Below, in pieces: positions 55,457 to 64,000 of a DNA stretch of 64,000 nt (positions are counted from its first letter, which is position 1; each line of letters begins with the position of its first letter). This DNA is from an uncultured Psychrosphaera sp. GTDB lineage: Bacteria; Pseudomonadota; Gammaproteobacteria; Enterobacterales; Alteromonadaceae. Below the pieces are notes generated by a model, which saw only the letters and a program-made list of their open reading frames with translations, had not been told where the DNA came from and did not search any database. The stretch is from positions 186,001-250,000 of the forward strand of contig NZ_CANMSK010000002.1 in NCBI RefSeq assembly GCF_947500655.1. Reading direction: 5' to 3'. A program made the translations under genes and the position numbers.

Positions 55457-56362
55457 TTATTTAGCGGGCGGCTCTACTGAAAATGAATACCATAATTCTT
55501 CACGTTCCAATGGTGTTTTACTAGGTAATACCGGATTACCTACGTTAATTATGGTTCTATTTTTTAAATCCGCCTTTTTAATGCTTTTGCCATAATATTG
55601 CTCAAATGTTTTTTGTAAAATACCTTTCTTAACCAACTCCTCCAATCCCCACTGTATACGCTGTGCTATTTTTGGTGTAGTTTTTGATACAAACATATAA
55701 AAAGGCGATGGAATATATAATGCTAATCTTGGTTCAACTGCTAAGTTTGGAAATGAATTTTTTCTGATCTCAATTTCATCGTATATTTCATGAATTCCTC
55801 TGGGGATATAATCAAACCTATTTTTATCTAACATGGCAAAAATAGAATCATAAGAATAGGCGTCCGAAATAGTAAAACCTAATACTTCGAATGTTTTACG
55901 TGTTCGCCAACTTTTACGCAAGCCAATAGTGAGCTGTTTAAGTTGCTCTAGATTATTAATATTATTGAAAGCTTCTGAATTGGATTTATTGATAGCTAAT
56001 AAACGGTAACTAAAAATACCTCGTCTTAGCGGAATACGAATTGGAATGCTATTTTCCTCCCATTCTTCCGTCGACAAAGCCATGGCTACATTTATAAACT
56101 CACCCTTTGTAAGTTCTTTTAATGTTTGATGGTTAGGAATAGAAAAGCCTGCGGTTTCAATTTTGTAAGGACCAAATTTATTACGCCCAATACTTAATGC
56201 TTTATTTAGAATGTTGTAGGTATATTTAGTTCTAATATCTATTTCTGACTGACCTTTGTTAACTTTTATTTTATCTAAAGCCAGAACAGAACTTGAAGCA
56301 AATAAGCTAAATAACAAGATGATGGAATACACAAACGATGAGATATGAAGATTAATAAACAT
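55457..56362 (-). CDS. Periplasmic substrate-binding-like protein
   Basis: 301 residues with a signal peptide (FASSSVLALD) and a transporter substrate-binding domain (YTYNILNKAL, LKQLTIGLRKSWRTRKTFEV, SPFYMFVSKTTPKIA, MLDKNRFDYIPRGI). No transporter is next to it, so it may be a solute sensor rather than a transport protein. Ligand unknown. Confidence 0.8.
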   Translation of the reverse strand: MFINLHISSFVYSIILLFSLFASSSVLALDKIKVNKGQSEIDIRTKYTYNILNKALSIGRNKFGPYKIETAGFSIPNHQTLKELTKGEFINVAMALSTEEWEENSIPIRIPLRRGIFSYRLLAINKSNSEAFNNINNLEQLKQLTIGLRKSWRTRKTFEVLGFTISDAYSYDSIFAMLDKNRFDYIPRGIHEIYDEIEIRKNSFPNLAVEPRLALYIPSPFYMFVSKTTPKIAQRIQWGLEELVKKGILQKTFEQYYGKSIKKADLKNRTIINVGNPVLPSKTPLEREELWYSFSVEPPAK

Positions 56363-56513
56363 AATTTATAAATATCCGATAAAAGTAAGGCAGACTACAG
56401 AGCTAAAACAACAAAATACACTAACTAACCTAATAGATGAAAAAATCAGTTCTACTAAACTATAGATGGATTTGTTGTGTTTGGCTAGCCTCAACATATT
56501 TAAGGAGTTAAGT

Positions 56514-57494
56514 TTAAAACTCGAATACAGCGTTACGGTTTAACCACATAGTTTCAGCTTGCTGTAATGCTTGTTCAACACTTATGGACTCTAACAAAGT
56601 TAAGTAAGTGGCAATTGTGCCAATAATTGATTGTGTCGCATATTCAAATTGTAATTCGCCGGTCCAACACTGTTTCAACTCTAACGGTTTCAGTTCTCTT
56701 GGTTTTATTTGCCAGTTAGGTAATAAGGTTGGAAATTCATAAGATGATATTTCGCCATTATTAATAAGGTGTTGGATAAAACCTCGTTCAGGATTTACTT
56801 CTACTTCTCCTCCTTCGCCGCGAATACAGGATACGTGTTGGTCGCCTAATAGCTTAGCAACTTGGATATGTCTTTCATCAAAGTGACGATGAAATACACC
56901 GTGGAAGCTAGATGGTGCTGATGTCGGGTTTAACATTCTTGCTAATGTATTAGCCGGTGAACGCAGCCCAAACAAGCTACGCATTTGAATTAGGTGATTT
57001 AACTTAGGATTTACTTGCTGTAAGTCCATATAAGCAAAATTTGTTTTATCCAGTTGCTCATTAGCTTGTTCTGCATTTTGCGATACGGGGATATTTAACG
57101 CACTGAATACTTCTGGTAAATATAAACGGTTTGAATCAGGCTCTTTACAACCATGCAAAAATATTCGTTTGCCTGACTGAGCAAGGCATAACATGGCCAA
57201 TAAAAACCAAGGTAAATGACGACGTTTTCCAGCATAACATCCCATATCTAAATCAACATTAATCTGCTGAATAGCTGTTGGTGTGTGTTCACGGGTTGCC
57301 TTAACAAATCCCGCAAGTTCTTCGGCAGACTCCTCTCTGACTCGCAGCAACATTAAAAAAGCGCCAATTTGCTCAGGCTGAGCTTGGCCTTTTAACAAAA
57401 TATCAAAGGCATCGTAAGCCTGAACTTTTGTTAAGTATTTACCGGCATTTTTACCTTTACCAATGAGTTTAATGTACTGTGAGAATTCATTCAT
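56514..57494 (-). CDS. TrpD2/YbiB-type nucleic-acid-binding transferase-like protein
   Basis: 326 residues from the ATG at 57494, which aligns with the normal family N-terminus (YIKLIGKGKNAGKYLTK); a longer frame begins at 57551 inside cobA. It has the anthranilate-phosphoribosyltransferase fold: GAFLMLLRVREESAEELAGF, GLRSPANTLARMLNP and IRGEGGEVEVNP. YbiB-like members bind nucleic acid and lack known transferase activity. Third gene of the nasA-cobA operon. Confidence 0.87.
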   Translation of the reverse strand: MNEFSQYIKLIGKGKNAGKYLTKVQAYDAFDILLKGQAQPEQIGAFLMLLRVREESAEELAGFVKATREHTPTAIQQINVDLDMGCYAGKRRHLPWFLLAMLCLAQSGKRIFLHGCKEPDSNRLYLPEVFSALNIPVSQNAEQANEQLDKTNFAYMDLQQVNPKLNHLIQMRSLFGLRSPANTLARMLNPTSAPSSFHGVFHRHFDERHIQVAKLLGDQHVSCIRGEGGEVEVNPERGFIQHLINNGEISSYEFPTLLPNWQIKPRELKPLELKQCWTGELQFEYATQSIIGTIATYLTLLESISVEQALQQAETMWLNRNAVFEF

Positions 57495-57510
57495 TTTTAT
57501 TGTTTTACCG

Positions 57511-58401
57511 TTACGCAGCAGCGTGTGTTGACTTTGCATGCAGCAAATCAATATTAACCTGTGCTTGGTAATTTATAACATCGCCCACCACAATCAAAGC
57601 AGGACCTATAATATTTTCACTATTTAATACTTGCTCAATATCAGCCAAGTTAGAAATGTAAGTTTTTTGGTTGTTTGTGGTGCCTTGGTCAATAATAGCC
57701 ATTGGTGTTGTTGCGGTTTTTCCATGAGTTATCAAGTTGTCGGCGATCAGTTTTACTTTATTTAAACCCATGTAAAATACTAATGTATCATTAGATTCAG
57801 CATAATTTTTCCAGTCGGATTGGATTTCATCACTTTTAAAATGTGCAGTAATAAAGCGAACTGAGTGGGCACAATCTCTGTGTGTAAGAGGTATACCTGA
57901 CCAAGCTGCGCAACCAGAGGCTGCTGTTACGCCGGGTACAATCGCAAAGTCTATATTATGCTGTTGTAGATGCTCAATTTCTTCTGCTGCTCGGCCAAAT
58001 ATAGATGGGTCACCACCTTTTAAACGTACGACATCTTGTCCTGCAAGCGCGCGTTCTGATAACAACTGACAAATCTCATCTTGCGTCATGCTATGACGAC
58101 CACATTTTTTACCAACAAATACTTTCTCTACATTTTTTGGGATCATGTTTACGATGTCAGGGCTTACTAACCAGTCATACATTACAACGTCAGCAGTTTG
58201 TAATAAACGATAGGCTTTTAATGTTAATAACTCAGCATCTCCAGGACCTGAACCAACTAAATGAACATGGCCAACTTTATTGCTTGTTTTAGCTAGCTTA
58301 GCCTTATGACGACTTGTAAACTTGCTGTCTTTTTTTGTTAAATCAAAACTAAGTAAACGGAAAATAGCTAAATGGGATAAATTAAACGTTAAATTAAACA
58401 T
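57511..58401 (-). CDS. cobA: Uroporphyrinogen-III C-methyltransferase (SUMT)
   Basis: 296 residues. It makes precorrin-2 by two SAM methylations: SAM loop VHLVGSGPGDAELLTLKA, RLKGGDPSIFGRAAEE and PGVTAASGCAAWSGIPLTHR. The first ~40 residues are an unusual basic extension. It starts 12 bp after nasA ends and feeds siroheme synthesis for NirB, replacing the missing SUMT half of the CysG-like protein at 17040. Confidence 0.95.
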   Translation of the reverse strand: MFNLTFNLSHLAIFRLLSFDLTKKDSKFTSRHKAKLAKTSNKVGHVHLVGSGPGDAELLTLKAYRLLQTADVVMYDWLVSPDIVNMIPKNVEKVFVGKKCGRHSMTQDEICQLLSERALAGQDVVRLKGGDPSIFGRAAEEIEHLQQHNIDFAIVPGVTAASGCAAWSGIPLTHRDCAHSVRFITAHFKSDEIQSDWKNYAESNDTLVFYMGLNKVKLIADNLITHGKTATTPMAIIDQGTTNNQKTYISNLADIEQVLNSENIIGPALIVVGDVINYQAQVNIDLLHAKSTHAAA

Positions 58402-58412
58402 AATGCACCTGC

Positions 58413-61172
58413 CTATATTTCTGTAATTGGGATTTGAACAAACTTATTACCATTTTTTATGTTTGGCTTTTTAACCGATAATGAGTTTGCTGTTGGAGTA
58501 CTTGTCTGTGCGTGTTCGTTAATTAATGTTCTTAGTTCACTTTTACATGATCCGCAGTTGGTTCCACATTTAAGACGTTCACCAAGCAATTCGGTGGTGT
58601 TGTCGTTGTGCTCTACAATTGCATTGATAATTTGGGTTTCGCCGACTTTAAAGCAGCTACATATTGTTTTGCCGTTTAAGAAATTTTGCTCTACGTCAGC
58701 ACGTAAAATTCGGTTGATTTGTTCCACTGTTACAGCTGATTTAGCAAATAAACTTTCAACCCAATCGGCATTTATTTCAGGTTTGTAATCTGCTAAAAAT
58801 GCAGCGAACTGTAATTTGTCATCGTTATCAATACAAAGCACAGTTCGAAGTCCGCTTTGACTATTTTCAAAATAACTCCAGTTACCCGAAACGTCAGCGT
58901 TATCGCGACACCAGTTTATGGCTAAATCTATCGACTCAGGCGTTGCGCAAATATATTCAAAACCAGACGCTATTTTTACTTTTGCCCAGTAATCACTTTG
59001 CGGTTCAAATTCTGTAACTGAGAAACATTGAATGAATTGTTTGGTGCTATATTTTTCTACTTTTACTATCGTATATTTACATTCTGGTTGACCGGAAATA
59101 GGATCAACAAACGAGCCAAAACATTTAGCGATATTGGCGGTTGGTGCGGTTAATTGGCTCCAGTGAATCGGCGCAAATAAGTTACCTTTTTGTAAGCCTT
59201 TATCAAATTGTAACGGCAATATAACTTCGCCATAAGGACTACTTACTTTTACTAAATCAGATTTAGTTAGCCCTAAATTTTCAGCTTCTTCTGGACGGAT
59301 AAATAAAAATGGTTCTTTCATATTTTTGGCTAAAGCCGCTGACTTTCCGGTGCGACTCATGGTGTGCCATTGGTCTCTTAATCGGCCAGAATTTAAAATA
59401 AACGGGTGCTCTGTACTTGGTGTTTGTTGCGGTAATTGCGCAACTACATTTATAAACTGAGCCTTTTGCGATGGTGTGTAAAATAATCCATCATCAAAAA
59501 TATGCTGACGGCCATTTGGGTATTCTTCATTAACAGGCCACTGTATTGGAGTTAAACGGTTATATTCATTTAATGATAACCGAGATAAACCTGAAATATC
59601 GAAATCACGAACGGCATAGCCATCAGTGCCATTTTTATAACCCGACAAACTTGCATGTTCTTTAAATATGTCGGCTGAATGTTGATAATTAAAATGTTCT
59701 GTAAATCCCATTTTATGAGCGACATCACGAATTATCTGCCAGTCATGCTTGGCTTCACCTGGAGCTTGCATCAACCCCATTTGGCGTGAAATTCTACGTT
59801 CAGAGTTAGTTACTGTGCCGTCTTTTTCACCCCAAGTTGTGGCGGGTAATTTTACGTGTGCGTAGGTGAGCGTATCGTTCTTTTCCATGCATTCAGATAC
59901 CACAACAAAATCACATTTTTTAAGCGCCTGTTCCACGACATTTCTGTTGGGCATACTCACTAACGGATTAGTTGCCATGATCCAAACCGCTTTGATTTGA
60001 CCTGAATTAATTTGGTCGAATAAATCAATGGCTTTTGCTCCTGCCTTTTGGCAAATAGTTGGAGATTGCCAAAAATATTGTACTAAATCTCGATGACTTT
60101 TGTCTTCAATGTTCATGTGCGCGGCTAGCATATTAGCTAATCCACCAACTTCACGACCGCCCATCGCATTAGGCTGCCCTGTGATAGAAAAAGGTCCAGA
60201 ACCTAATTTACCAATTTTTCCAGTGGCTAAATGGCAATTAATAATTGCGTTACACTTATCTACGCCTTGGCTAGATTGATTAACGCCTTGGGAATAAAAA
60301 GTGACGGCAGATTTAGAGCTAGAAAATAACTGATAAAATTGTTCTAACTGCTTAGCAGGTAAATCACATAATAAAGCGGTAGTTTTAATATCACAGTTAG
60401 CAACGCCTGCTGCCGTTGCCTCCCAACCTTCACAATAATTGGCAATGTAATCATTATCTAATGCATCATGCTCAATTAAGTAATGTAATAAACCATTAAA
60501 TAAAGCAACGTCACTACCAGCTTTAAGAGGTAAGTGAGTATCTGCTAATTCTGCTGTGGCTGAGCGCCTTGGGTCAATAACGATGATTTTGACGTTAGGG
60601 TTCTTGAGCTTGGCTTTTTCCATACGCTGAAATAAAACTGGGTGTGTCCAAGCTGCGTTAGAGCCTACTAAGACTAGAAGCTCCGTATTGTCTAAATCTT
60701 CATAACTACAAGGAACAGTGTCAGAGCCAAACGCACGTTTATATCCGGCAACCGCAGAAGACATACATAAACGAGAGTTAGTATCTATATTGGCTGAACC
60801 AATAAAGCCTTTCATTAGTTTATTAGCAATATAATAGTCTTCAGTTAGGATTTGCCCAGATACATAAAACGCGACTGAATCAGGGCCAAACTCATTAATT
60901 ATTTGACTGAATTTATCTGCAACATATTGAGTTGCTTGTGGCCAATCTACTTGTTTGTTATCAATCATTGGATGTAATAAGCGTCCATCATGATCAACGG
61001 TTTCAATTAAGTTTGAGCCTTTAACGCATAAACGGCCAAGATTAGCTGGATGAGTTTCAGTACCACTAACCGCACTTGGAATTCCATTTGTAGTGGTAAC
61101 ATCCACTCCACAACCTACCCCACAATATGGGCAACTTGATTTAATAATTTTCTGTTCAAATTGTTGGGTCAT
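58413..61172 (-). CDS. nasA: Assimilatory nitrate reductase catalytic subunit
   Basis: 919 residues, a molybdopterin enzyme of the NasA/NarB class that reduces nitrate to nitrite in the cytoplasm. Cysteines 14, 17, 21 and 49 (CPYCGVGCGV and GRLCVKG) hold a [4Fe-4S] cluster. The Mo-bis-MGD domains follow (VLVGSNAAWTHPVLFQRM, GKIGKLGSGPFSITGQPNAM). The C-terminus adds a BFD-like [2Fe-2S] domain (CSCFKVGETQI, LKCGTNCGSCKSEL) for electron input, as in Klebsiella NasA. First gene of nasA-cobA-TrpD2; an antitermination leader precedes it. Confidence 0.95.
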   Translation of the reverse strand: MTQQFEQKIIKSSCPYCGVGCGVDVTTTNGIPSAVSGTETHPANLGRLCVKGSNLIETVDHDGRLLHPMIDNKQVDWPQATQYVADKFSQIINEFGPDSVAFYVSGQILTEDYYIANKLMKGFIGSANIDTNSRLCMSSAVAGYKRAFGSDTVPCSYEDLDNTELLVLVGSNAAWTHPVLFQRMEKAKLKNPNVKIIVIDPRRSATAELADTHLPLKAGSDVALFNGLLHYLIEHDALDNDYIANYCEGWEATAAGVANCDIKTTALLCDLPAKQLEQFYQLFSSSKSAVTFYSQGVNQSSQGVDKCNAIINCHLATGKIGKLGSGPFSITGQPNAMGGREVGGLANMLAAHMNIEDKSHRDLVQYFWQSPTICQKAGAKAIDLFDQINSGQIKAVWIMATNPLVSMPNRNVVEQALKKCDFVVVSECMEKNDTLTYAHVKLPATTWGEKDGTVTNSERRISRQMGLMQAPGEAKHDWQIIRDVAHKMGFTEHFNYQHSADIFKEHASLSGYKNGTDGYAVRDFDISGLSRLSLNEYNRLTPIQWPVNEEYPNGRQHIFDDGLFYTPSQKAQFINVVAQLPQQTPSTEHPFILNSGRLRDQWHTMSRTGKSAALAKNMKEPFLFIRPEEAENLGLTKSDLVKVSSPYGEVILPLQFDKGLQKGNLFAPIHWSQLTAPTANIAKCFGSFVDPISGQPECKYTIVKVEKYSTKQFIQCFSVTEFEPQSDYWAKVKIASGFEYICATPESIDLAINWCRDNADVSGNWSYFENSQSGLRTVLCIDNDDKLQFAAFLADYKPEINADWVESLFAKSAVTVEQINRILRADVEQNFLNGKTICSCFKVGETQIINAIVEHNDNTTELLGERLKCGTNCGSCKSELRTLINEHAQTSTPTANSLSVKKPNIKNGNKFVQIPITEI

Positions 61173-61183
61173 ATTTTACTCAC

Positions 61184-61251
61184 AAAAAAAGGCGACAACC
61201 TTTTGGGAAGCGCCTTTGCTTGTTTAATTAATATTTACCTCAACATTGAGG
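61184..61251 (-). promoter_or_regulatory. NasT-type antitermination leader of nasA
   Basis: Minus strand, in order: hairpin 1 CCTC-AATGTT-GAGG (61251-61238), hairpin 2 AAGC-AAAGGC-GCTT (61221-61208), both with six-base loops having A1 and G4. The terminator AAAGGCG (61217-61211) pairs with CGCCTTT (61194-61188), followed by a run of T to 61184. The hairpin-2 loop and terminator arm share 61211-61217, so they cannot both form. This is the clearest of the three leaders. Confidence 0.78.
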
Positions 61252-61341
61252 AGCTAGTGATATAGAGTTTGGTCACTCTTAGCTGATGACGAATAACCGT
61301 TTTTAATTGGTAATTTAATTATTCGGCGATAGTTATTAAGT

Positions 61342-61357
61342 AACAAGTTATATGCCA
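61342..61357 (-). promoter_or_regulatory. Weak candidate sigma-54 promoter of nasA
   Basis: TGGCAT-ATAAC-TTGTT on the minus strand has the right spacing but GT instead of GC at -12. It would give a leader of about 160 nt before the ATG. A sigma-70 promoter is also possible. Confidence 0.35.
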
Positions 61358-61500
61358 GTAACAACGAAACCAATTAATTAGCTTAACCTTATGTTATTAA
61401 TGATTTTATTTTTTATTTGGCAAATGGGTTGGGATTTTACTTGCACATTGTTGGTGCTGATCATCCATGATCATTATTTAAAGTCACCTAATTGGGTCAT

Positions 61501-62586
61501 TTACTTTTTTAAATTTAGCATCTCTTGATATAAATCTGGTCGGTAAACATCTTTAAGTAATTGTTGTTTCATTGCTTGAGTAAAGTCTTTTGGTAATTGA
61601 TTAGCTAAAATCATCTTGTCCAATAAAACTCGACCTTGGCTTAATTGTGGTAGGTTTGCGTCTTTACTAATAAAACGGTTATAAGCTGGGATCTCTCTAG
61701 GCATACCGTCTTTTGTTGTTAAACAACTACCAATTAACGATGGCGCTATAACATCTAAAGATTCATCTAGGTAAGTTTGTAGCACTCTAGCTGCTTCAAA
61801 TCGGTTAGCTATGGAATCTAGCCATTCACACGCTTGTTGTACAGCGGCTAACATAGCTAAAAAAGTGTTCGGATTTTTTTGTTGCCATTTTTTAGTGACC
61901 GCTAATACTTTCTCTGGTGCTTCTTGCCAAATATCACATGAGGTGATCACTGTAGCACCAATACCAGCTCTTACTGCTTTGGTATTCCAAGGCGTACCAA
62001 CACAAAAACTATCTATCTCATTATTTTCTAATGCGGTAGTCATTTCAGTTGGTGGAATAAAAATAATTTCAATGTCGTTATCAACATTAATACCAGCTAA
62101 TGATAACCAGTCTCTTAATTGGAAAAAGTGACAAGAATATGGATAAACTGCAGCAAAACGCAATTTAGGCTCATCGTTTTTCTGTCTGTTTAATACAAGT
62201 TGTTTTATCCATGAAGAATCAAGAGGTAATGAAGGCTCTTTACCATGGTTTAGTTTTTTGATTTGATCAAACAGAGCGATCGATAATGTAATACCATTAC
62301 CATTCATACTTAAATTAAAGGCGTTAATTACGTCACATTTAGCACTATTTAATCCTAATGTACTAGCAAACGGCATAGGTGCTAATACTTGTGCAGCATC
62401 TAATAAGTCTGTGTGTAACCTGTCTCTAACGGTTGCCCATGAGTGCTGTGTATGTAAGTTGACATCAAGCCCCCACTTTTCAAAAAGGCCTAAATGTTTT
62501 GCCATAACAAGTGGCGCGCAATCAGTAAGTGCAACTATACCTATGTTTAATTCTGTTTGTTCTAACGCTTTATTTTCTGTAGTCAT
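61501..62586 (-). CDS. nasS: Cytoplasmic nitrate sensor NasS
   Basis: 361 residues from the ATG at 62586 (GGTGGAG upstream; the GTG at 62601 would overlap nasT). An NrtA-like binding protein lacking a signal peptide: LNIGIVALTDCAPLVMAKHL, HSWATVRDRLHTDLLDAA and FNLSMNGNGITLS. In known systems NasS holds NasT when nitrate is absent and releases it when nitrate binds. It starts 1 bp after the nasT stop, an operon nasT-nasS. Confidence 0.92.
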   Translation of the reverse strand: MTTENKALEQTELNIGIVALTDCAPLVMAKHLGLFEKWGLDVNLHTQHSWATVRDRLHTDLLDAAQVLAPMPFASTLGLNSAKCDVINAFNLSMNGNGITLSIALFDQIKKLNHGKEPSLPLDSSWIKQLVLNRQKNDEPKLRFAAVYPYSCHFFQLRDWLSLAGINVDNDIEIIFIPPTEMTTALENNEIDSFCVGTPWNTKAVRAGIGATVITSCDIWQEAPEKVLAVTKKWQQKNPNTFLAMLAAVQQACEWLDSIANRFEAARVLQTYLDESLDVIAPSLIGSCLTTKDGMPREIPAYNRFISKDANLPQLSQGRVLLDKMILANQLPKDFTQAMKQQLLKDVYRPDLYQEMLNLKK

Positions 62587-62587
62587 G

Positions 62588-63208
62588 TTATTTTGCTCCA
62601 CCCATTAACTGCATCATGGAGATAAGATTTTTAGCGACATCTTCCATTTTTTGGCCATTATCCATTGCCATTTTTCGGATAGCGGAATATGCCTCTTGTT
62701 CCGTCATATTTTGTTTTTCAATTAATAACGCTTTTGCCTGATCAACCCACTTTCTTGATTCTAGTTGGCGTTTAGCGTCTGATAATTCGTTTTTAAGACC
62801 TTGGTGTTCATTAAACCTTGCTACAGCAACATCTAAAATGAATTTTGCTCTCTCTGGGTTAGTATCACCGGAAACATAAGCACTAACACCTGCTTTTATA
62901 GATTCTCGCATTAAGTCAGGTTGGTCTTGTTCGGAAAACATCACAATAGGTTTAGGGTTAAAAGCGGATATGGTGCTTAAGCTTTCAATCGTGTCACGGT
63001 TAGGTGACTCAATATCTATAAGAATGATATCAGGTTCGGTTTTTTCTACTTCTTTTAACAGGGATACACTTGTGTGAGCCAAGTGCTTTACTAAATAAGG
63101 GGTGTCTTTTAATGCAGTTTCAAATGTTAACGCTCGGTCCATATTGTCATCAATAATTAAGACTGTTAACAGTTTTACTGCTGTTGGTGCTCTTTGTTGT
63201 ACAGACAT
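62588..63208 (-). CDS. nasT: ANTAR-domain RNA-binding antiterminator NasT
   Basis: 206 residues. A receiver-like N-terminal domain (VLIIDDNMDRALTFE, DIILIDIES) and a C-terminal ANTAR domain at about residues 140-198 (KWVDQAKALLIEKQNMTEQEAYSAIRKMA, quoted as pattern KALLIEKQNMTEQEAYSAIR). ANTAR proteins bind twin hairpins with six-base loops and disrupt terminators. The matching leaders are seen before nasA, nrtA and narK. Co-transcribed with nasS. Confidence 0.93.
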   Translation of the reverse strand: MSVQQRAPTAVKLLTVLIIDDNMDRALTFETALKDTPYLVKHLAHTSVSLLKEVEKTEPDIILIDIESPNRDTIESLSTISAFNPKPIVMFSEQDQPDLMRESIKAGVSAYVSGDTNPERAKFILDVAVARFNEHQGLKNELSDAKRQLESRKWVDQAKALLIEKQNMTEQEAYSAIRKMAMDNGQKMEDVAKNLISMMQLMGGAK

Positions 63209-63634
63209 ATGAATAAACTAAACCCTTTATTTTACTGCAATTGGATTTTTATGACTCAAGCATCAAGTTTTGAACCATAAACGCGCATGATATATTTAAG
63301 TTTTATTAGTCTTTGATTTATAGTATGTTTTTTTGACTAAATCATACTTTATTTTAAATAATGTAATTCTCTACTAGTGCTCTCGCACCAAAAATAATCA
63401 TAAATGTGTTAAAAAACGCACAGAGATAGTGAGATGTTTTCCTATAAAGATCAAGGAGTTTAATTATTCCAACTATAGATTTACCGATCACCCATATAAA
63501 ATTTTTGCTAAAAGTGACATGTTATAAATCGTTTTTGTTATTTTTAGCCTTCAAGTATAAGTGGCGACTATCTTAAAAAAGTCATACAAACTATAATGAA
63601 TACATCTAATAGATTAATAGTAATTCAATATCCC
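63209..63634. other. Gap with divergent promoters
   Basis: AT-rich, no gene or repeat recognised. It must hold the promoters of nasT (minus strand) and of the DUF2132 gene (plus strand). Confidence 0.5.
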
Positions 63635-64000
63635 ATGAGCAACGAAGAAATATACAAAAATAACCCATTACACGGTAAAAAATTAGAGCAGATTTTAGAA
63701 GAACTTGTGGACTTTTATGGCTGGGGTATTCTATTTGCGTACATTAATATTAACTGCTTTAAGACGAATCCAAGTATTGAATCTAGCTGTAAGTTTTTAA
63801 GAAAAACTCAATGGGCGTTAGAGAAAGTTGAAAGCTTTTATATGTATAAACTAAAAAACCTGCCAAAGCCTGATGATACTCAATTTGACTTACCACCTCG
63901 TGATCGCATAGTACCGTTAAATCAAAAACCAAGAACGCCAAGAGAGCTTAGTTTGGAAGATGCGGAACGTGTACGTTACAACAAGCAAAAAGCCAATTTA
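63635..64000 (+). CDS. DUF2132 (VF530-type) protein, cut by the window edge
   Basis: The frame from the ATG at 63635 stays open for 122 codons to the last base. It contains [40 protein letters not shown] and [14 protein letters not shown], matching the VF530 double-helix domain (about 70 residues), thought to bind DNA. A proline-rich tail ([20 protein letters not shown]) extends beyond the domain, longer than the smallest members. The stop codon lies outside the window. Confidence 0.85.
   Translation, partial: MSNEEIYKNNPLHGKKLEQILEELVDFYGWGILFAYININCFKTNPSIESSCKFLRKTQWALEKVESFYMYKLKNLPKPDDTQFDLPPRDRIVPLNQKPRTPRELSLEDAERVRYNKQKANL

Overview
The window is AT-rich chromosomal DNA from a marine gammaproteobacterium, most likely of the order Alteromonadales (Colwelliaceae/Alteromonadaceae-like). 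I infer this from gene content and protein style: an RND pump of the marine type, TSP3/GLUG lipoproteins, a secreted endonuclease I, LolD-like debris, and an assimilatory nitrate regulon of the NasST type. I see no rRNA, tRNA, phage, transposase, integrase or CRISPR.

Layout. 1-3.2 kb: a 5'-truncated coiled-coil protein built of near-identical 56- and 61-residue repeats. 3.2-3.9 kb: a decayed lolD fragment, a small inverted-repeat element and a 7-bp tandem array. 3.9-5.7 kb: a large lipoprotein (minus strand). 6.1-10.4 kb: an RND adaptor/permease pair behind a perfect 25-bp palindrome. 10.6-14.5 kb: two tandemly duplicated TSP3/GLUG lipoproteins with REP-like sequences after them. 14.7-16.4 kb: small genes, a MITE-like element and an FMN reductase. 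16.5-17.0 kb: a RelE/ParD-type toxin-antitoxin pair. 17.0-18.0 kb: a CysG-like siroheme protein whose methyltransferase half is cut short. 18.3-19.9 kb: a secreted nuclease. 20.5-23.4 kb: nirBD. 23.5-24.8 kb: three small same-strand genes with integron-cassette-like junctions. 25.0-30.1 kb: two spondin-domain proteins, a two-component system and a sigma-54 activator. 30.2-33.8 kb: MscS channel, phosphatase-DAG kinase fusion, a small lipoprotein, a YtjA-type protein and a BON protein. 34.4-39.0 kb: nitrate ABC transporter nrtABD plus a porin. 39.1-44.7 kb: a giant metalloprotease/propeller/barrel protein, a START protein, a Bax-inhibitor-like protein and lipoproteins. 44.7-48.2 kb: Dps, an ACT protein and a Kef antiporter with its ancillary reductase. 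48.6-51.9 kb: nitrate permease narK and a PP2C-kinase fusion. 52.2-56.4 kb: assorted metabolism. 56.5-63.2 kb: nitrate reductase nasA, cobA, a TrpD2-like protein, nasS and nasT. 63.6-64.0 kb: a DUF2132 protein cut by the window edge.

How it works together. Nitrate crosses the outer membrane (possibly through the porin) and enters by NrtABD or NarK. NasA reduces it to nitrite and NirBD reduces that to ammonium. The truncated CysG and CobA together can supply siroheme for NirB. NasS would sense nitrate and release NasT, an ANTAR RNA-binding protein. The leaders of nasA, nrtA and narK each show a short hairpin with a six-base loop carrying A at position 1 and G at position 4, whose sequence overlaps the 5' arm of an intrinsic terminator. 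This is the expected layout for NasT antitermination. nrtA, narK and nirB also have sigma-54 -24/-12 promoters with exact GG-N10-GC spacing, so nitrogen limitation (sigma-54) and nitrate (NasT) appear to be combined at the same operons. This dispersed regulon is the best-supported system in the window. The repeat-rich coiled-coil protein and the cassette-like trio are the least explained parts.
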